NCBI GenBank assembly: GCA_022563115.1
Contig: JADFNY010000120.1
Location: forward strand, 1 to 9,270
Length of the DNA stretch: 9,270 bases
Origin: Acidobacteriota bacterium
GTDB taxonomy: Bacteria > Acidobacteriota > UBA890
Reading direction: 5' to 3'
The notes below the pieces were generated by a model. It ran no database searches, had not been told where the DNA came from, and saw only the letters and a list, made by a program, of their open reading frames with translations. How positions within the stretch are numbered: the stretch's first letter is position 1; each line of letters begins with the position of its first letter. A program made the translations under genes and the position numbers. Positions 1-6,056 of this stretch are shown piece by piece.

Positions 1-323
1 CGGCCCTCGAACGCCGCGCCGGCGGGCTCGCCGGGCACGTCGCCGTCGCCGCGCCCGGCGCCTCGGTCGAGGTCGTCGAGGTCTCGTCGCGGGTTGGCGG
101 CGGCGCCGCCCCGGGACGCGAGCTGCCGTCTTTCGGCCTGTCGATCGGGTTCTCCTACGGTCCCGACGAGCTCGTGGGACGACTGCGCGCGAGCGATCCT
201 CCGGTGATCGGGCGGATTGTGGATGGCCGGGTGATTCTTGACGTGCGCACCATTCTCCCGGACGAAGACGACGCGTTCGTGGCTTCGGTCGCGCGGGCGC
301 TCGCTACCGGCGAAGACGACTAG
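1..323 (+). CDS. selA: L-seryl-tRNA(Sec) selenium transferase, C-terminal part
   Basis: Open from the left edge (codons in phase from base 3) to a TAG at 321-323, giving about 106 residues. SelA is a PLP enzyme that converts seryl-tRNA(Sec) to selenocysteinyl-tRNA(Sec) using selenophosphate, in the cytoplasm. The visible part matches the family C-terminal domain: a VGGG...ELPS stretch, a PPVIGRI-DGRVILDVRTI core near the end, and an acidic tail (LPDEDDAF). The catalytic lysine and most of the PLP domain lie outside the window. No selB or tRNA-Sec follows within the window; downstream is a repeat-rich gap, and the next gene (rng) is convergent. A weak GGAAG/CTTCC pairing just after the stop lacks a U-tract, so no clear terminator is visible. 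The identification rests on remembered family motifs, without a database search. Confidence 0.9.
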   Translation, partial: ALERRAGGLAGHVAVAAPGASVEVVEVSSRVGGGAAPGRELPSFGLSIGFSYGPDELVGRLRASDPPVIGRIVDGRVILDVRTILPDEDDAFVASVARALATGEDD

Positions 324-358
324 GCCGGAAGCGGATCGCCAACTCCTTCCGTCCGGTA

Positions 359-419
359 TCAACCGTCCGTCTGTGGAATGAACCGTCTGTATATTGGCAT
401 GAACCGTCCTCATGGGGAA
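359..419 (+). repeat. Three phased 20-21 bp direct repeats, core AACCGTC
   Basis: The heptamer AACCGTC begins at 361, 381 and 402. The whole units are 359-378, 379-399 and 400-419; the first and third agree at about 15 of 20 positions, and both end in GGAA. A fourth, weaker relative (CCCGTC) follows at about 423. The 20-21 bp period is close to two helical turns, so the copies would sit on one face of the DNA. They begin 36 bp after the selA stop, and no gene follows on either strand close by. They could be a stacked operator array, or simply a short degenerate tandem repeat. Confidence 0.6.
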
Positions 420-432
420 CGGCCCGTCTCGA

Positions 433-645
433 GCGGGTGGGCGCTGGTCTGGTTGACGCCCTTGTGGCCGATGAGCGCCGGTCCATGTTGGCGTCCCGAA
501 GCTACTGCGGGAGGTGGGCGAAGCCGGGTTCAATTCTATTAAATACCCGCCACCCGCCCCCGACCTGTCGGAGCCTTCGGCTCCTCCCGGCCCGCTGTGC
601 GCAGAGGTGGCGGGTGGGCGTTGGTCCGGCTGGCGCGCTTGTGGC
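433..645. repeat. Pair of ~36 bp direct repeats, 177 bp apart
   Basis: Positions 433-468 and 610-645 agree at about 31 of 36 positions without gaps; both begin GCGGGTGGGCG and end CTTGTGGC. A further piece of the first copy's right flank (TGTGGCCGATG-GCGCC, around 463-479) recurs at about 672-688, so the region looks built from shuffled copies of one G-rich module. The second copy lies in the loop of the long inverted repeat at 546-774. Frames through it show no convincing protein. Confidence 0.6.
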
Positions 646-774
646 TGGGCGCCGGTGCAAGCAGGCGCCCCTGTGGCCGATGGGCGCCCGCTTGATCGCC
701 GCCGTCCTCCACCTACGCGCAAAGCGGGCAGCGAAGGCGCCGCAGGCGCCGAGAGGTCGGGGGTGGGTGGTGGG
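546..774. repeat. Long imperfect inverted repeat with ~65 bp arms
   Basis: The left arm at 546-610 pairs with the right arm at 709-774, leaving a loop of about 98 bp. The outer 21 bp (546-566 against 754-774) pair at 19 positions, with the other two able to form G-U wobbles. Pairing then continues through a GGAGCC/GGCGCC block, a GCCCGCT/AGCGGGC block (590-596 with 723-729, one-base offset) and an AGGTGG/CCACCT block. Each arm can also fold alone (GGAGCC-TTC-GGCTCC; GGCGCC-GCA-GGCGCC). This looks like two copies of a dispersed hairpin element in opposite orientation, or a foldback element. I see no open frame with recognisable product. Confidence 0.65.
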
Positions 775-813
775 AAATCAGAAAAATAGGAAACGCCGGA
801 CCTTCCGGGGTTC

Positions 814-1015
814 GCAGAGGCGCGCGTATCCAAGGCGCGCGCCGAGAGGCCGACCGCAGGCGTACTTAATGTACGCCGGAGAGAGGCCGAACAAGCGCAA
901 CGCAAAGTCAAAAGGGGAACGGATCGCTGAGGCACGCATATCCAAGGCGCGCGCCGCGAGGGGACCCGCAGGCGTACCACAGGTACGTCGGAGGGACACC
1001 GAACAAGCGCAACGC
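814..1015 (-). repeat. Two tandem copies of a structured 112-bp-period repeat
   Basis: Unit A at 814-903 and unit B at 926-1015 align without gaps at an offset of 112 bp, differing at about 16 of 90 positions. Blocks TATCCAAGGCGCGCGCCG, CGCAGGCGTAC and GAACAAGCGCAACGC are unchanged. Each unit carries a small hairpin: GGCGTAC/GTACGCC at 859-877 and GGCGTAC/GTACGTC at 971-989. The five-base loops differ while the stems are kept, the one stem change giving a G-U pair, which suggests selection on structure. Translations across it are arginine/alanine-rich without protein character. It lies directly 3' of rng and probably belongs to a dispersed intergenic repeat family. Confidence 0.75.
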
Positions 1016-1038
1016 GGGAGATGCGTGCCTCAGCGATC
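922..1038 (-). terminator. Perfect 18-bp inverted repeat enclosing repeat unit B, 3' of rng
   Basis: The arms 922-939 (GATCGCTGAGGCACGCAT) and 1021-1038 are exact reverse complements; after one mismatch three more pairs extend the stem. The base of the hairpin starts two bases beyond the rng stop codon (1043-1041, minus strand), so any rng read-through RNA would fold into a ~117-nt structure with a smaller nested hairpin. On the minus strand the stem is followed within about 8 nt by CCCCTTTT (around 911-918), which resembles a short U-tract. It could act as the rng transcript end or a 3'-end protector. It is much larger than a standard intrinsic terminator, so it may instead be a foldback repeat that inserted there. 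Confidence 0.5.
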
Positions 1039-1040
1039 GG

Positions 1041-2564
1041 CTACAGGCAAACCACTTCGAACTGTTCTTGGTGCAAATGCCCATCCGGCAAGAGGCTCAC
1101 CGGCGCCTGGACCTCGGAGCGAATCTGGCGCAGCATCGCGCGTTCCGAGTGCTCTAGCGCCGTCGCGATCGCGGGGCTGGTGCGGATCACGACGCCGTTG
1201 CCGTTCAGCTCGCTCTTCAAGCGCCGCACCTCGCGGAGGATCTCGATGCAGATCGTATCAACGGACTTCACCCGTCCGCTGCCGGAGCAGTAGGGGCACG
1301 GCTGCAGCATGATGCGCTCGAGGCTCTGCTTCACCCGCTGGCGGGTGAGCTGGACGAGGCCGAACTCGGACATCTGCAGCACCTGGGTCTTGGCGCGGTC
1401 CTTCTTGAGCTCCTCGATGAGGGCCTGTTGGACCTTCTGCTCGTTGGCCTTTTCCTCCATGTCGATGAAGTCAATGACGATGATGCCACCCATATCGCGT
1501 AGCCGCAGCTGCCGGACAATCTCCGTCACCGCCTCGAGGTTGGTCTTCAACACGGTGTCTTCGAGGCGCCGTTTGCCGACGTACTTGCCGGTGTTGATGT
1601 CGATGGCGACCAACGCTTCGGCCTGGTCGATGACCAGATAACCGCCGGACTTCAGCCAGACTTTGGCTTCGAGCGCCTTGTCGAGCTCCTGCTGGATCTT
1701 GAAGAAGTCGAAGATCGGCGTCTTCTTCTGATAGAGCTCGATCTTGTCGACCATCGTCGGCTGCAACTGGCCGACGAAGCGCTTGGCGCGCTGGTATTCC
1801 TGCTCGTCGTCGACCACGACGCGGTCGAAATCGTCGGCAAAGACGTCGCGCAGCAGGCGCAGCAGAACAGAAAGGTCCTTGTGGATCAGGCTCGGCGCCT
1901 TGGTGTCCTCGGAACGCCGCTTGATTTCCTCCCAGGCCTCGATGAGGAACATCGTGTCGTCCTGGAAGTCCTGCTGGTTCTGACCGATTCCGGCGGTGCG
2001 CGCAATCAGCCCGCCGACGTTCTTGGGGCGGATGTTGTGGATGATCTTGCGCAAGCGATTGCGCTCGTTGCGGTCCGGGATCTTGCGGGACACGCCGACG
2101 TGGTCGACGGTCGGCATGTATACAAGGAACCGCCCCGGCAGCGAGACGTGGGTCGTGATCCTCGCGCCCTTGGTTCCGATCGGGGCCTTGGAGATCTGTA
2201 CCAGGATCTCGTCGCCCTTCTTCAGCAGGTCTTCGATGCGCTGCCGCTCACGGGCACGGCGGCTGCGGCGCTTGCCGGGTTTGTGGGAGTCGTCGTCCTC
2301 GTCGCCCTCCATCCAGCTGGAGAATTGCTCGATGTCGGCGAGCACGTCGGAGACGTAGAGGAAGCCGTCGCGTTCGAGGCCGATGTCAACGAAGGCGGAT
2401 TGCATGCCGGGGAGAACCCGGCTGACCCGACCCTTGTAGATGTTGCCGACCAGCCCGTGCGCCTGGGCGCGCTCGAGAAAAACTTCGGTTAGCTGTCCGT
2501 CTTCGAGGATGGCAAGGCGTGTCTCATCCTCGTCAGTGTTGGTGATGATTTCCTTGCGAGCCAT
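1041..2564 (-). CDS. rng: Ribonuclease E/G family endoribonuclease
   Basis: 507 residues, the length of RNase G-like proteins, without the long C-terminal scaffold of E. coli RNase E. The enzyme cuts single-stranded, often 5'-monophosphorylated RNA in mRNA decay and rRNA maturation. An S1 domain lies at about 37-128 (GNIYKGRVSRVLPGMQSAFV), interrupted by a charged insertion at about 85-110. The DNase I-like catalytic core has the two metal-binding aspartates in VAIDIN (D322) and VIDFIDM (D365). The zinc-link CPYC at 423-426 allows dimer pairing. The C-terminus is a short small-domain remnant. The start is fixed by GGAG nine bases upstream. The gene lies 484 bp after rodA on the same strand, probably with its own promoter and long leader. 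It is convergent with selA. Confidence 0.97.
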   Translation of the reverse strand: MARKEIITNTDEDETRLAILEDGQLTEVFLERAQAHGLVGNIYKGRVSRVLPGMQSAFVDIGLERDGFLYVSDVLADIEQFSSWMEGDEDDDSHKPGKRRSRRARERQRIEDLLKKGDEILVQISKAPIGTKGARITTHVSLPGRFLVYMPTVDHVGVSRKIPDRNERNRLRKIIHNIRPKNVGGLIARTAGIGQNQQDFQDDTMFLIEAWEEIKRRSEDTKAPSLIHKDLSVLLRLLRDVFADDFDRVVVDDEQEYQRAKRFVGQLQPTMVDKIELYQKKTPIFDFFKIQQELDKALEAKVWLKSGGYLVIDQAEALVAIDINTGKYVGKRRLEDTVLKTNLEAVTEIVRQLRLRDMGGIIVIDFIDMEEKANEQKVQQALIEELKKDRAKTQVLQMSEFGLVQLTRQRVKQSLERIMLQPCPYCSGSGRVKSVDTICIEILREVRRLKSELNGNGVVIRTSPAIATALEHSERAMLRQIRSEVQAPVSLLPDGHLHQEQFEVVCL

Positions 2565-2736
2565 GCTGATATCTCCGAGCGGCCCGGTGCGGGGGAAACG
2601 GATGACGTCTCACCGCTGCGGACGGGCGCTTGAGCGCGAGGCACACCGGTCCCTGGTCGTGGGATCGACGAGGGTGCACGTGCGACGTGCGGCAGTTGGT
2701 GTGTCTGCCTGGTGCTCATCGCGCTGTTAGAAAGGT
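2565..2736 (-). other. Non-coding leader proximal to rng
   Basis: About 170 bp between the terminator-like U-tract and the rng start. Apart from the ribosome binding site (GGAG, about 2574-2577 on the minus strand) I see no gene. An open minus-strand frame runs through it into rng, but it is out of phase with rng and rich in Ser, Arg and Pro. Its composition is GC-rich, with CGTGCGACGTGCGGCA-type local pairing but no motif I recognise. If rng starts from the promoter near 2900, this is the 3' half of a ~325-nt 5' UTR. Confidence 0.4.
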
Positions 2737-2890
2737 GAAAAACAAGAAAGCCCTTTCGGATCGCTCTTTCTCCGCCGCCGGCAGCCTGAAACGGGAGAAC
2801 GCGTCGCCACTCGAGGCATCTGTCGACGTTCGCGACCGACGGGGCGCATGTTGCTGCCCTCGCAAGCCAGCGATCCAAGAAACTCTTATG
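2737..2890 (-). ncRNA. Candidate structured RNA or attenuator-like rng leader
   Basis: Reading the minus strand from the candidate promoter, an 8-bp perfect closing stem joins 2869-2876 with 2758-2765 (GGATCGCT/AGCGATCC). A second stem, GGCAGC/GCTGCC, joins 2853-2858 with 2780-2785. Outside the closing stem, TTTC/GAAA can pair with a small bulge. The 3' side ends in a weak AU-rich AGAAAG/CTTTCT pairing (2766-2771 with 2745-2750) followed by TTGTTTTT (about 2737-2744). Together these outline a ~150-nt RNA: either a free small RNA, or the first half of an rng leader with premature termination. I cannot match it to 6S, SRP, tmRNA or a known riboswitch. Confidence 0.3.
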
Positions 2891-2896
2891 CGTACC

Positions 2897-2902
2897 AGTA
2901 TA
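2897..2902 (-). promoter_or_regulatory. Candidate sigma-70 -10 box for rng / leader RNA
   Basis: The minus strand reads GGTATACTGG here; TATACT matches TATAAT at 5 of 6 positions. The -35 region at 17-bp spacing (CTTCGC/TTCGCG) is poor. It is the best -10 candidate I found in the 484-bp rodA-rng gap, and the surrounding 40 bp is locally AT-richer. Transcription would start near 2890, some 325 nt before the rng ATG. Confidence 0.4.
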
Positions 2903-2941
2903 CCGAATTCGTCGTGCACGCGAAGTGATCATTGCACAGCA

Positions 2942-2977
2942 GGGTGCTGAAGAATCGCCGGGAGTTTCTCAGCACCC
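2942..2977 (-). terminator. Hairpin 3' of rodA (possible transcript end)
   Basis: GGGTGCTGA (2942-2950) and TCAGCACCC (2969-2977) form a perfect 9-bp stem with an 18-nt loop, about 70 bp after the rodA stop. It could end or protect the mre-rodA transcript. There is no U-tract on the minus-strand side (TGCTGTGCAATG follows), so intrinsic termination is doubtful. Its inner right half (2956-2977) recurs exactly at 7481-7502. Confidence 0.4.
2956..2977. repeat. 22-bp exact repeat, copy 1 (between rodA and rng)
   Basis: Positions 2956-2977 are identical to 7481-7502 (starts CGCCGGGAG, ends CTCAGCACCC). Both copies are intergenic and in the same orientation relative to the flanking minus-strand genes. 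Here the copy is completed by a matching left arm into a hairpin. Confidence 0.8.
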
Positions 2978-3048
2978 AATTCCGACGCGCGCCTTGTATC
3001 GACGTCCTTCTCCGCGCCCTGGCGACGAGGGGCGTTGAGATATGCGGG

Positions 3049-4131
3049 CTAGTTCAGGAATCGGCGGGTCCGCACCGACATCACCAAGCCTATGGCGATC
3101 CCGCTCGTCAACGCGGAGGAGCCGCCGTACGACAGGAGGGGTAGGGGAATCCCGGTGATCGGAGCGAATCCGATCACCATCCCGACGTTCACCAGCAGGT
3201 GGTAAAGCATCAGCGCCGCCACGCCGGTGGCGATATAGGTGCCGGCGCGATCGCGGGCCAGGCGCGCCGTCTGCAGCACGCGCAGCAGCAGCACCAGGTA
3301 GAGCGCGAGCACCAGCGTTACGCCGATGAAGCCGAGTTCTTCCCCGAGCACCGCGAACACCAGGTCGGTGTGCTGGGCGGGCAGAAACTCTCCTTTGCTC
3401 TGACTGCCGGCGAAGAGACCGGTTCCGAGTACGCCCCCGGACCCCACCGCGATCTTCGATTGGACGACCTGGTAGGCGCTACCCAACGGGTCGTCCTCGG
3501 GGTTGAGGAAGGTCAGCAGCCGGGCGCGCTGATAGTCCTTGAGCAGGAAGTACCCCAGCGGCGCCATTCCCGCGGCAACCGCCGTCAGGCGCGCCGCGGT
3601 CGCGTAGCGGATGCCCGCCACCCAGGCGATCCCGGCGAGCATCGGCAAGAAGGTACTGGCGGTGCCCAGGTCGGGCTGCGACGCTACCAATACGAACGGC
3701 ACCAGCACCAGCACCGACGGTACGAAGAGGCCGCGGGCGCCGAACGGTAGCGGATCACCTTCGGCGAAGTAGTGGGCGAGCGCCAGGATAACGGCGACCT
3801 TGGCGAGCTCGGATGGTTGCAGACCGACGCCGCCGATGCTCAGCCAGCTGCGCGCCCCGGACGTCACCGGGGCGAACAGCAACATCCCGACGAGGACCAA
3901 CATCGAGATTGCCCACAGCTCGTAAGCCCGATCGGTCAGCTTGCGATAGTCGACGGCCGAGACCGCGAGGGCGAGAACGATCGCTGCCGTCGCCCAGACG
4001 ATCTGGCGCTGGAAGTGCCCTTCGTTGCTGGCGGAAGCGATCAGCAGAACCCCGAAGCCGAGCAGCAGCGTGAGGTCGAACAGCAGCAGGTAGTCGAAGG
4101 CCCGAAACGAGCGCCGGTCGAACAGGATCAT
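3049..4131 (-). CDS. rodA: Rod-shape peptidoglycan glycosyltransferase RodA (SEDS family)
   Basis: 360 residues, typical for RodA. It is an integral inner-membrane SEDS protein that polymerises lipid II into glycan strands for side-wall elongation, paired with PBP2. About ten hydrophobic segments run from residue 13 to 353. Family marks are SGARSWLSIGGVGLQPSE (91-108), QPDLGT (152-157), a HTDLVFAVLGEELG block (254-267) whose D256 corresponds to the catalytic aspartate of RodA, and the C-terminal PLLSYGGSS (331-339). The ATG overlaps the mrdA stop by 4 bp (ATGA), with a GGGAGG ribosome binding site about 10 bases upstream, so translation is probably coupled to PBP2. It is the last gene of the elongasome run. 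Confidence 0.98.
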   Translation of the reverse strand: MILFDRRSFRAFDYLLLFDLTLLLGFGVLLIASASNEGHFQRQIVWATAAIVLALAVSAVDYRKLTDRAYELWAISMLVLVGMLLFAPVTSGARSWLSIGGVGLQPSELAKVAVILALAHYFAEGDPLPFGARGLFVPSVLVLVPFVLVASQPDLGTASTFLPMLAGIAWVAGIRYATAARLTAVAAGMAPLGYFLLKDYQRARLLTFLNPEDDPLGSAYQVVQSKIAVGSGGVLGTGLFAGSQSKGEFLPAQHTDLVFAVLGEELGFIGVTLVLALYLVLLLRVLQTARLARDRAGTYIATGVAALMLYHLLVNVGMVIGFAPITGIPLPLLSYGGSSALTSGIAIGLVMSVRTRRFLN

Positions 4132-6056
4132 TGCTGCGCGGCCTCCCTCGATTCGAAATAAGCAGTCATCAGCAGGCCGGCGAGGGGCGCCGCGGCGACG
4201 CCGCCTGAACCACCGTGCTCGATGAAGACGACGATGGCGATCTCCGGCGCGTCAACCGGTGCGATACCGACGAACCAGGCGTGGTTGCGGAGCTCCTCCG
4301 GGCGGTCCCCTTCGGGACCGGCAGCCGCGGCTGAGGCGACCTGCGCGGTTCCCGTCTTGCCGCCGAAATCATAGTCGGGGTTCGCGGCCCGCCGCGCCGT
4401 GCCGGTGACGGGATGTGTGGCTGCCCGCATGCCGGAGAGGATGGCCGCGCGGTGGTACGGACTCAGGTTGATGTCGACGGGTTGGTTCCGGGGAGCCATC
4501 TCGATCTCTCTGCCGGCGGCGTTCTCCACGGTCTCGACCAGATGGGGCGTGATCCTGACGCCGGTGGCGAGCGTCGCCGCCATCTGGGCGAGCTGCAAGG
4601 GCGTCGTGTCGATGGGTCCCTGACCGATCGACAAGCCGATCGTCTCTCCCGGATACCAGTTGCCGTCCCGAGGTGGCGGCGCCTGAGAGACCCACTCGTC
4701 GGTCGGCAGGATGCCTGTTCCCTCGTTGAGAAGGTCAATCCCGGTTCGGGCGCCGAGCCCGAAGCGCTGCGCGACCTCGATGATTTGCTGGCGCGAAAGC
4801 TTGGCCCCGAGCTCGTAGAAGTAGACGTTGCACGAGCGACCAATGGCGCTTTCCAAGCTTACTTTGCCGTGTACGGCGTTGCAGCTTCGGTACTGTCGAT
4901 AGTACGTGCCGCCCCCAGTACAGGTAACCGTTGTTTCGGGCGTGATGATCCCGTTTTCGAGGCCGGCCACGGCCATCATCAACTTGAAGATCGACCCCGG
5001 TGGGTAGGCGCTCTGCAGGGCGCGATTCTGGAGGGGCCTGGCAAGATCGTTCGTCACCGCGTTCCACTCGGCTTGCGAGAAGCGTCGCGCGAACATGTTG
5101 GGGTCGAACGTCGGAGCGGAGGCCAGCGCCAGCACGCCGCCGGTGTTGACGTCGAGCATCACGATGGCTCCCTTCTTCCCCTCGAGCAAAGCCTCTGCCT
5201 GCTGCTGCAGCAGCAGATCGAGGGTCAGCGTCAGCGTGTTGCCGGGCTCGGGGGGAATCTGGTTCAACACCCGAACGGTTCGCCCGACGCTGTCGACGAT
5301 GATCTCTTCATCGCCCGCAAACCCCGACAGCCGGCCTTCATGTACGCGCTCGAGGCCGAGCTTGCCGACGATGTCGCCCATCCGGTAGCGGCCCTGCTCC
5401 CACGATGCGAGCTGGGCGGCGTTGATCTCACCGACATAGCCCATCACGTGAGCGGCGACCCGCCCCTTCGGGTAATGGCGCTTGTGCTCGGGTTGGATCA
5501 GCACCCCGGGATACTCGAGCGAGCGCGCTTCGATCGCCGCTACCAGCGCGGCGTCGATGTCGCCGGCGATGACAACAGGTTGGAAAACGGGAATGCCCTG
5601 CTTCCTTCGGTCGAGACGCTCGCGCAGCATGTCGGGTGTCACGCCGAGTACGCCGGCGAGCCACTCGAGGGTCGCGTCGCGGTCGTCGAGTTCCTCGCGC
5701 ACAATGGCGACATTGAAAGCCGCCCTGTTGGCGGCGAGCAGCAGATCGTTGCGGTCGGTAATCAAGCCGCGCGGCGCCCGAACGATGATGTTTCGGTGGC
5801 GATTGTTATCTGCGAGCTCGCGATAGTGGGCGGCGTGTACCACCTGAAGGCGCCAGAAGCCGAACAGCAGGAGCATGACCATCAGGATGACAACGCCCTC
5901 GGCGACGCGCACCCGGCTCAGCAGCCGGCTGCGCACGATTGGGCTTTCCAGCGTCACTTCGTCCGGAGCCCCGGGGTCGCGGCGAAAGATGGGACGCCGG
6001 CGCGCACCCGTGCTCTTGGGTGAAGACTCGGGGCGCCAGGGGCCGACGGTGCTCAT
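4128..6056 (-). CDS. mrdA: Peptidoglycan D,D-transpeptidase PBP2 (MrdA)
   Basis: 642 residues, close to E. coli PBP2. It is an inner-membrane class B penicillin-binding protein that cross-links new side-wall peptidoglycan and activates RodA. It has a basic cytoplasmic N-terminus of about 50 residues, a membrane anchor at about 52-74, a pedestal/dimerisation domain (RAPRGLITDRN at 93-103) and a transpeptidase domain. Catalytic motifs are complete: SIFK (S355, K358), SCN (408-410) and KTGT (567-570). The start at 6056 has a strong GGAGG seven bases upstream and overlaps the mreD stop by 4 bp, so the long N-terminal tail appears genuine. The stop overlaps the rodA start by 4 bp. Motifs and context separate it from the divisome protein FtsI. 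A 536-codon antisense frame is a codon-bias shadow. Confidence 0.98.
   Translation of the reverse strand: MSTVGPWRPESSPKSTGARRRPIFRRDPGAPDEVTLESPIVRSRLLSRVRVAEGVVILMVMLLLFGFWRLQVVHAAHYRELADNNRHRNIIVRAPRGLITDRNDLLLAANRAAFNVAIVREELDDRDATLEWLAGVLGVTPDMLRERLDRRKQGIPVFQPVVIAGDIDAALVAAIEARSLEYPGVLIQPEHKRHYPKGRVAAHVMGYVGEINAAQLASWEQGRYRMGDIVGKLGLERVHEGRLSGFAGDEEIIVDSVGRTVRVLNQIPPEPGNTLTLTLDLLLQQQAEALLEGKKGAIVMLDVNTGGVLALASAPTFDPNMFARRFSQAEWNAVTNDLARPLQNRALQSAYPPGSIFKLMMAVAGLENGIITPETTVTCTGGGTYYRQYRSCNAVHGKVSLESAIGRSCNVYFYELGAKLSRQQIIEVAQRFGLGARTGIDLLNEGTGILPTDEWVSQAPPPRDGNWYPGETIGLSIGQGPIDTTPLQLAQMAATLATGVRITPHLVETVENAAGREIEMAPRNQPVDINLSPYHRAAILSGMRAATHPVTGTARRAANPDYDFGGKTGTAQVASAAAAGPEGDRPEELRNHAWFVGIAPVDAPEIAIVVFIEHGGSGGVAAAPLAGLLMTAYFESREAAQQ

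Noticed and set aside
525..550. GGGTTCAATTC resembling a tRNA T-arm in the selA-rng gap, attractive because selA can neighbour tRNA-Sec
   Set aside because: No matching 5-bp T-stem closure, anticodon arm or acceptor stem can be built around it.
778..999. Small minus-strand frame of 73 codons in the 112-bp repeats
   Set aside because: Its translation just reflects the tandem repeat and its hairpins; such frames are expected in structured GC-rich repeats.
922..1015. CRISPR-like array from the two repeat units
   Set aside because: Only two long imperfect units with conserved rather than unique interiors, and no cas genes.
437..1312. 291-codon plus-strand frame across the repeat island
   Set aside because: It runs through tandem and inverted repeats and then antisense into rng; the product is Arg/Ala/Pro-rich and mirrors the repeats, so it is not supported as a gene.
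1881..2492. 203-codon plus-strand frame antisense to rng
   Set aside because: Antisense shadow of the conserved RNase E/G reading frame; no recognisable protein features.
2489..2932. 147-codon minus-strand frame upstream of and overlapping the rng start
   Set aside because: Out of phase with rng, rich in Ser/Arg/Pro, no clear ribosome binding site; better explained as leader sequence.
4413..6023. 536-codon open frame on the plus strand, antisense to PBP2
   Set aside because: Codon-bias shadow of a high-GC gene: it is exactly antisense to a protein with all three transpeptidase motifs, and its own translation shows no domain or membrane pattern.
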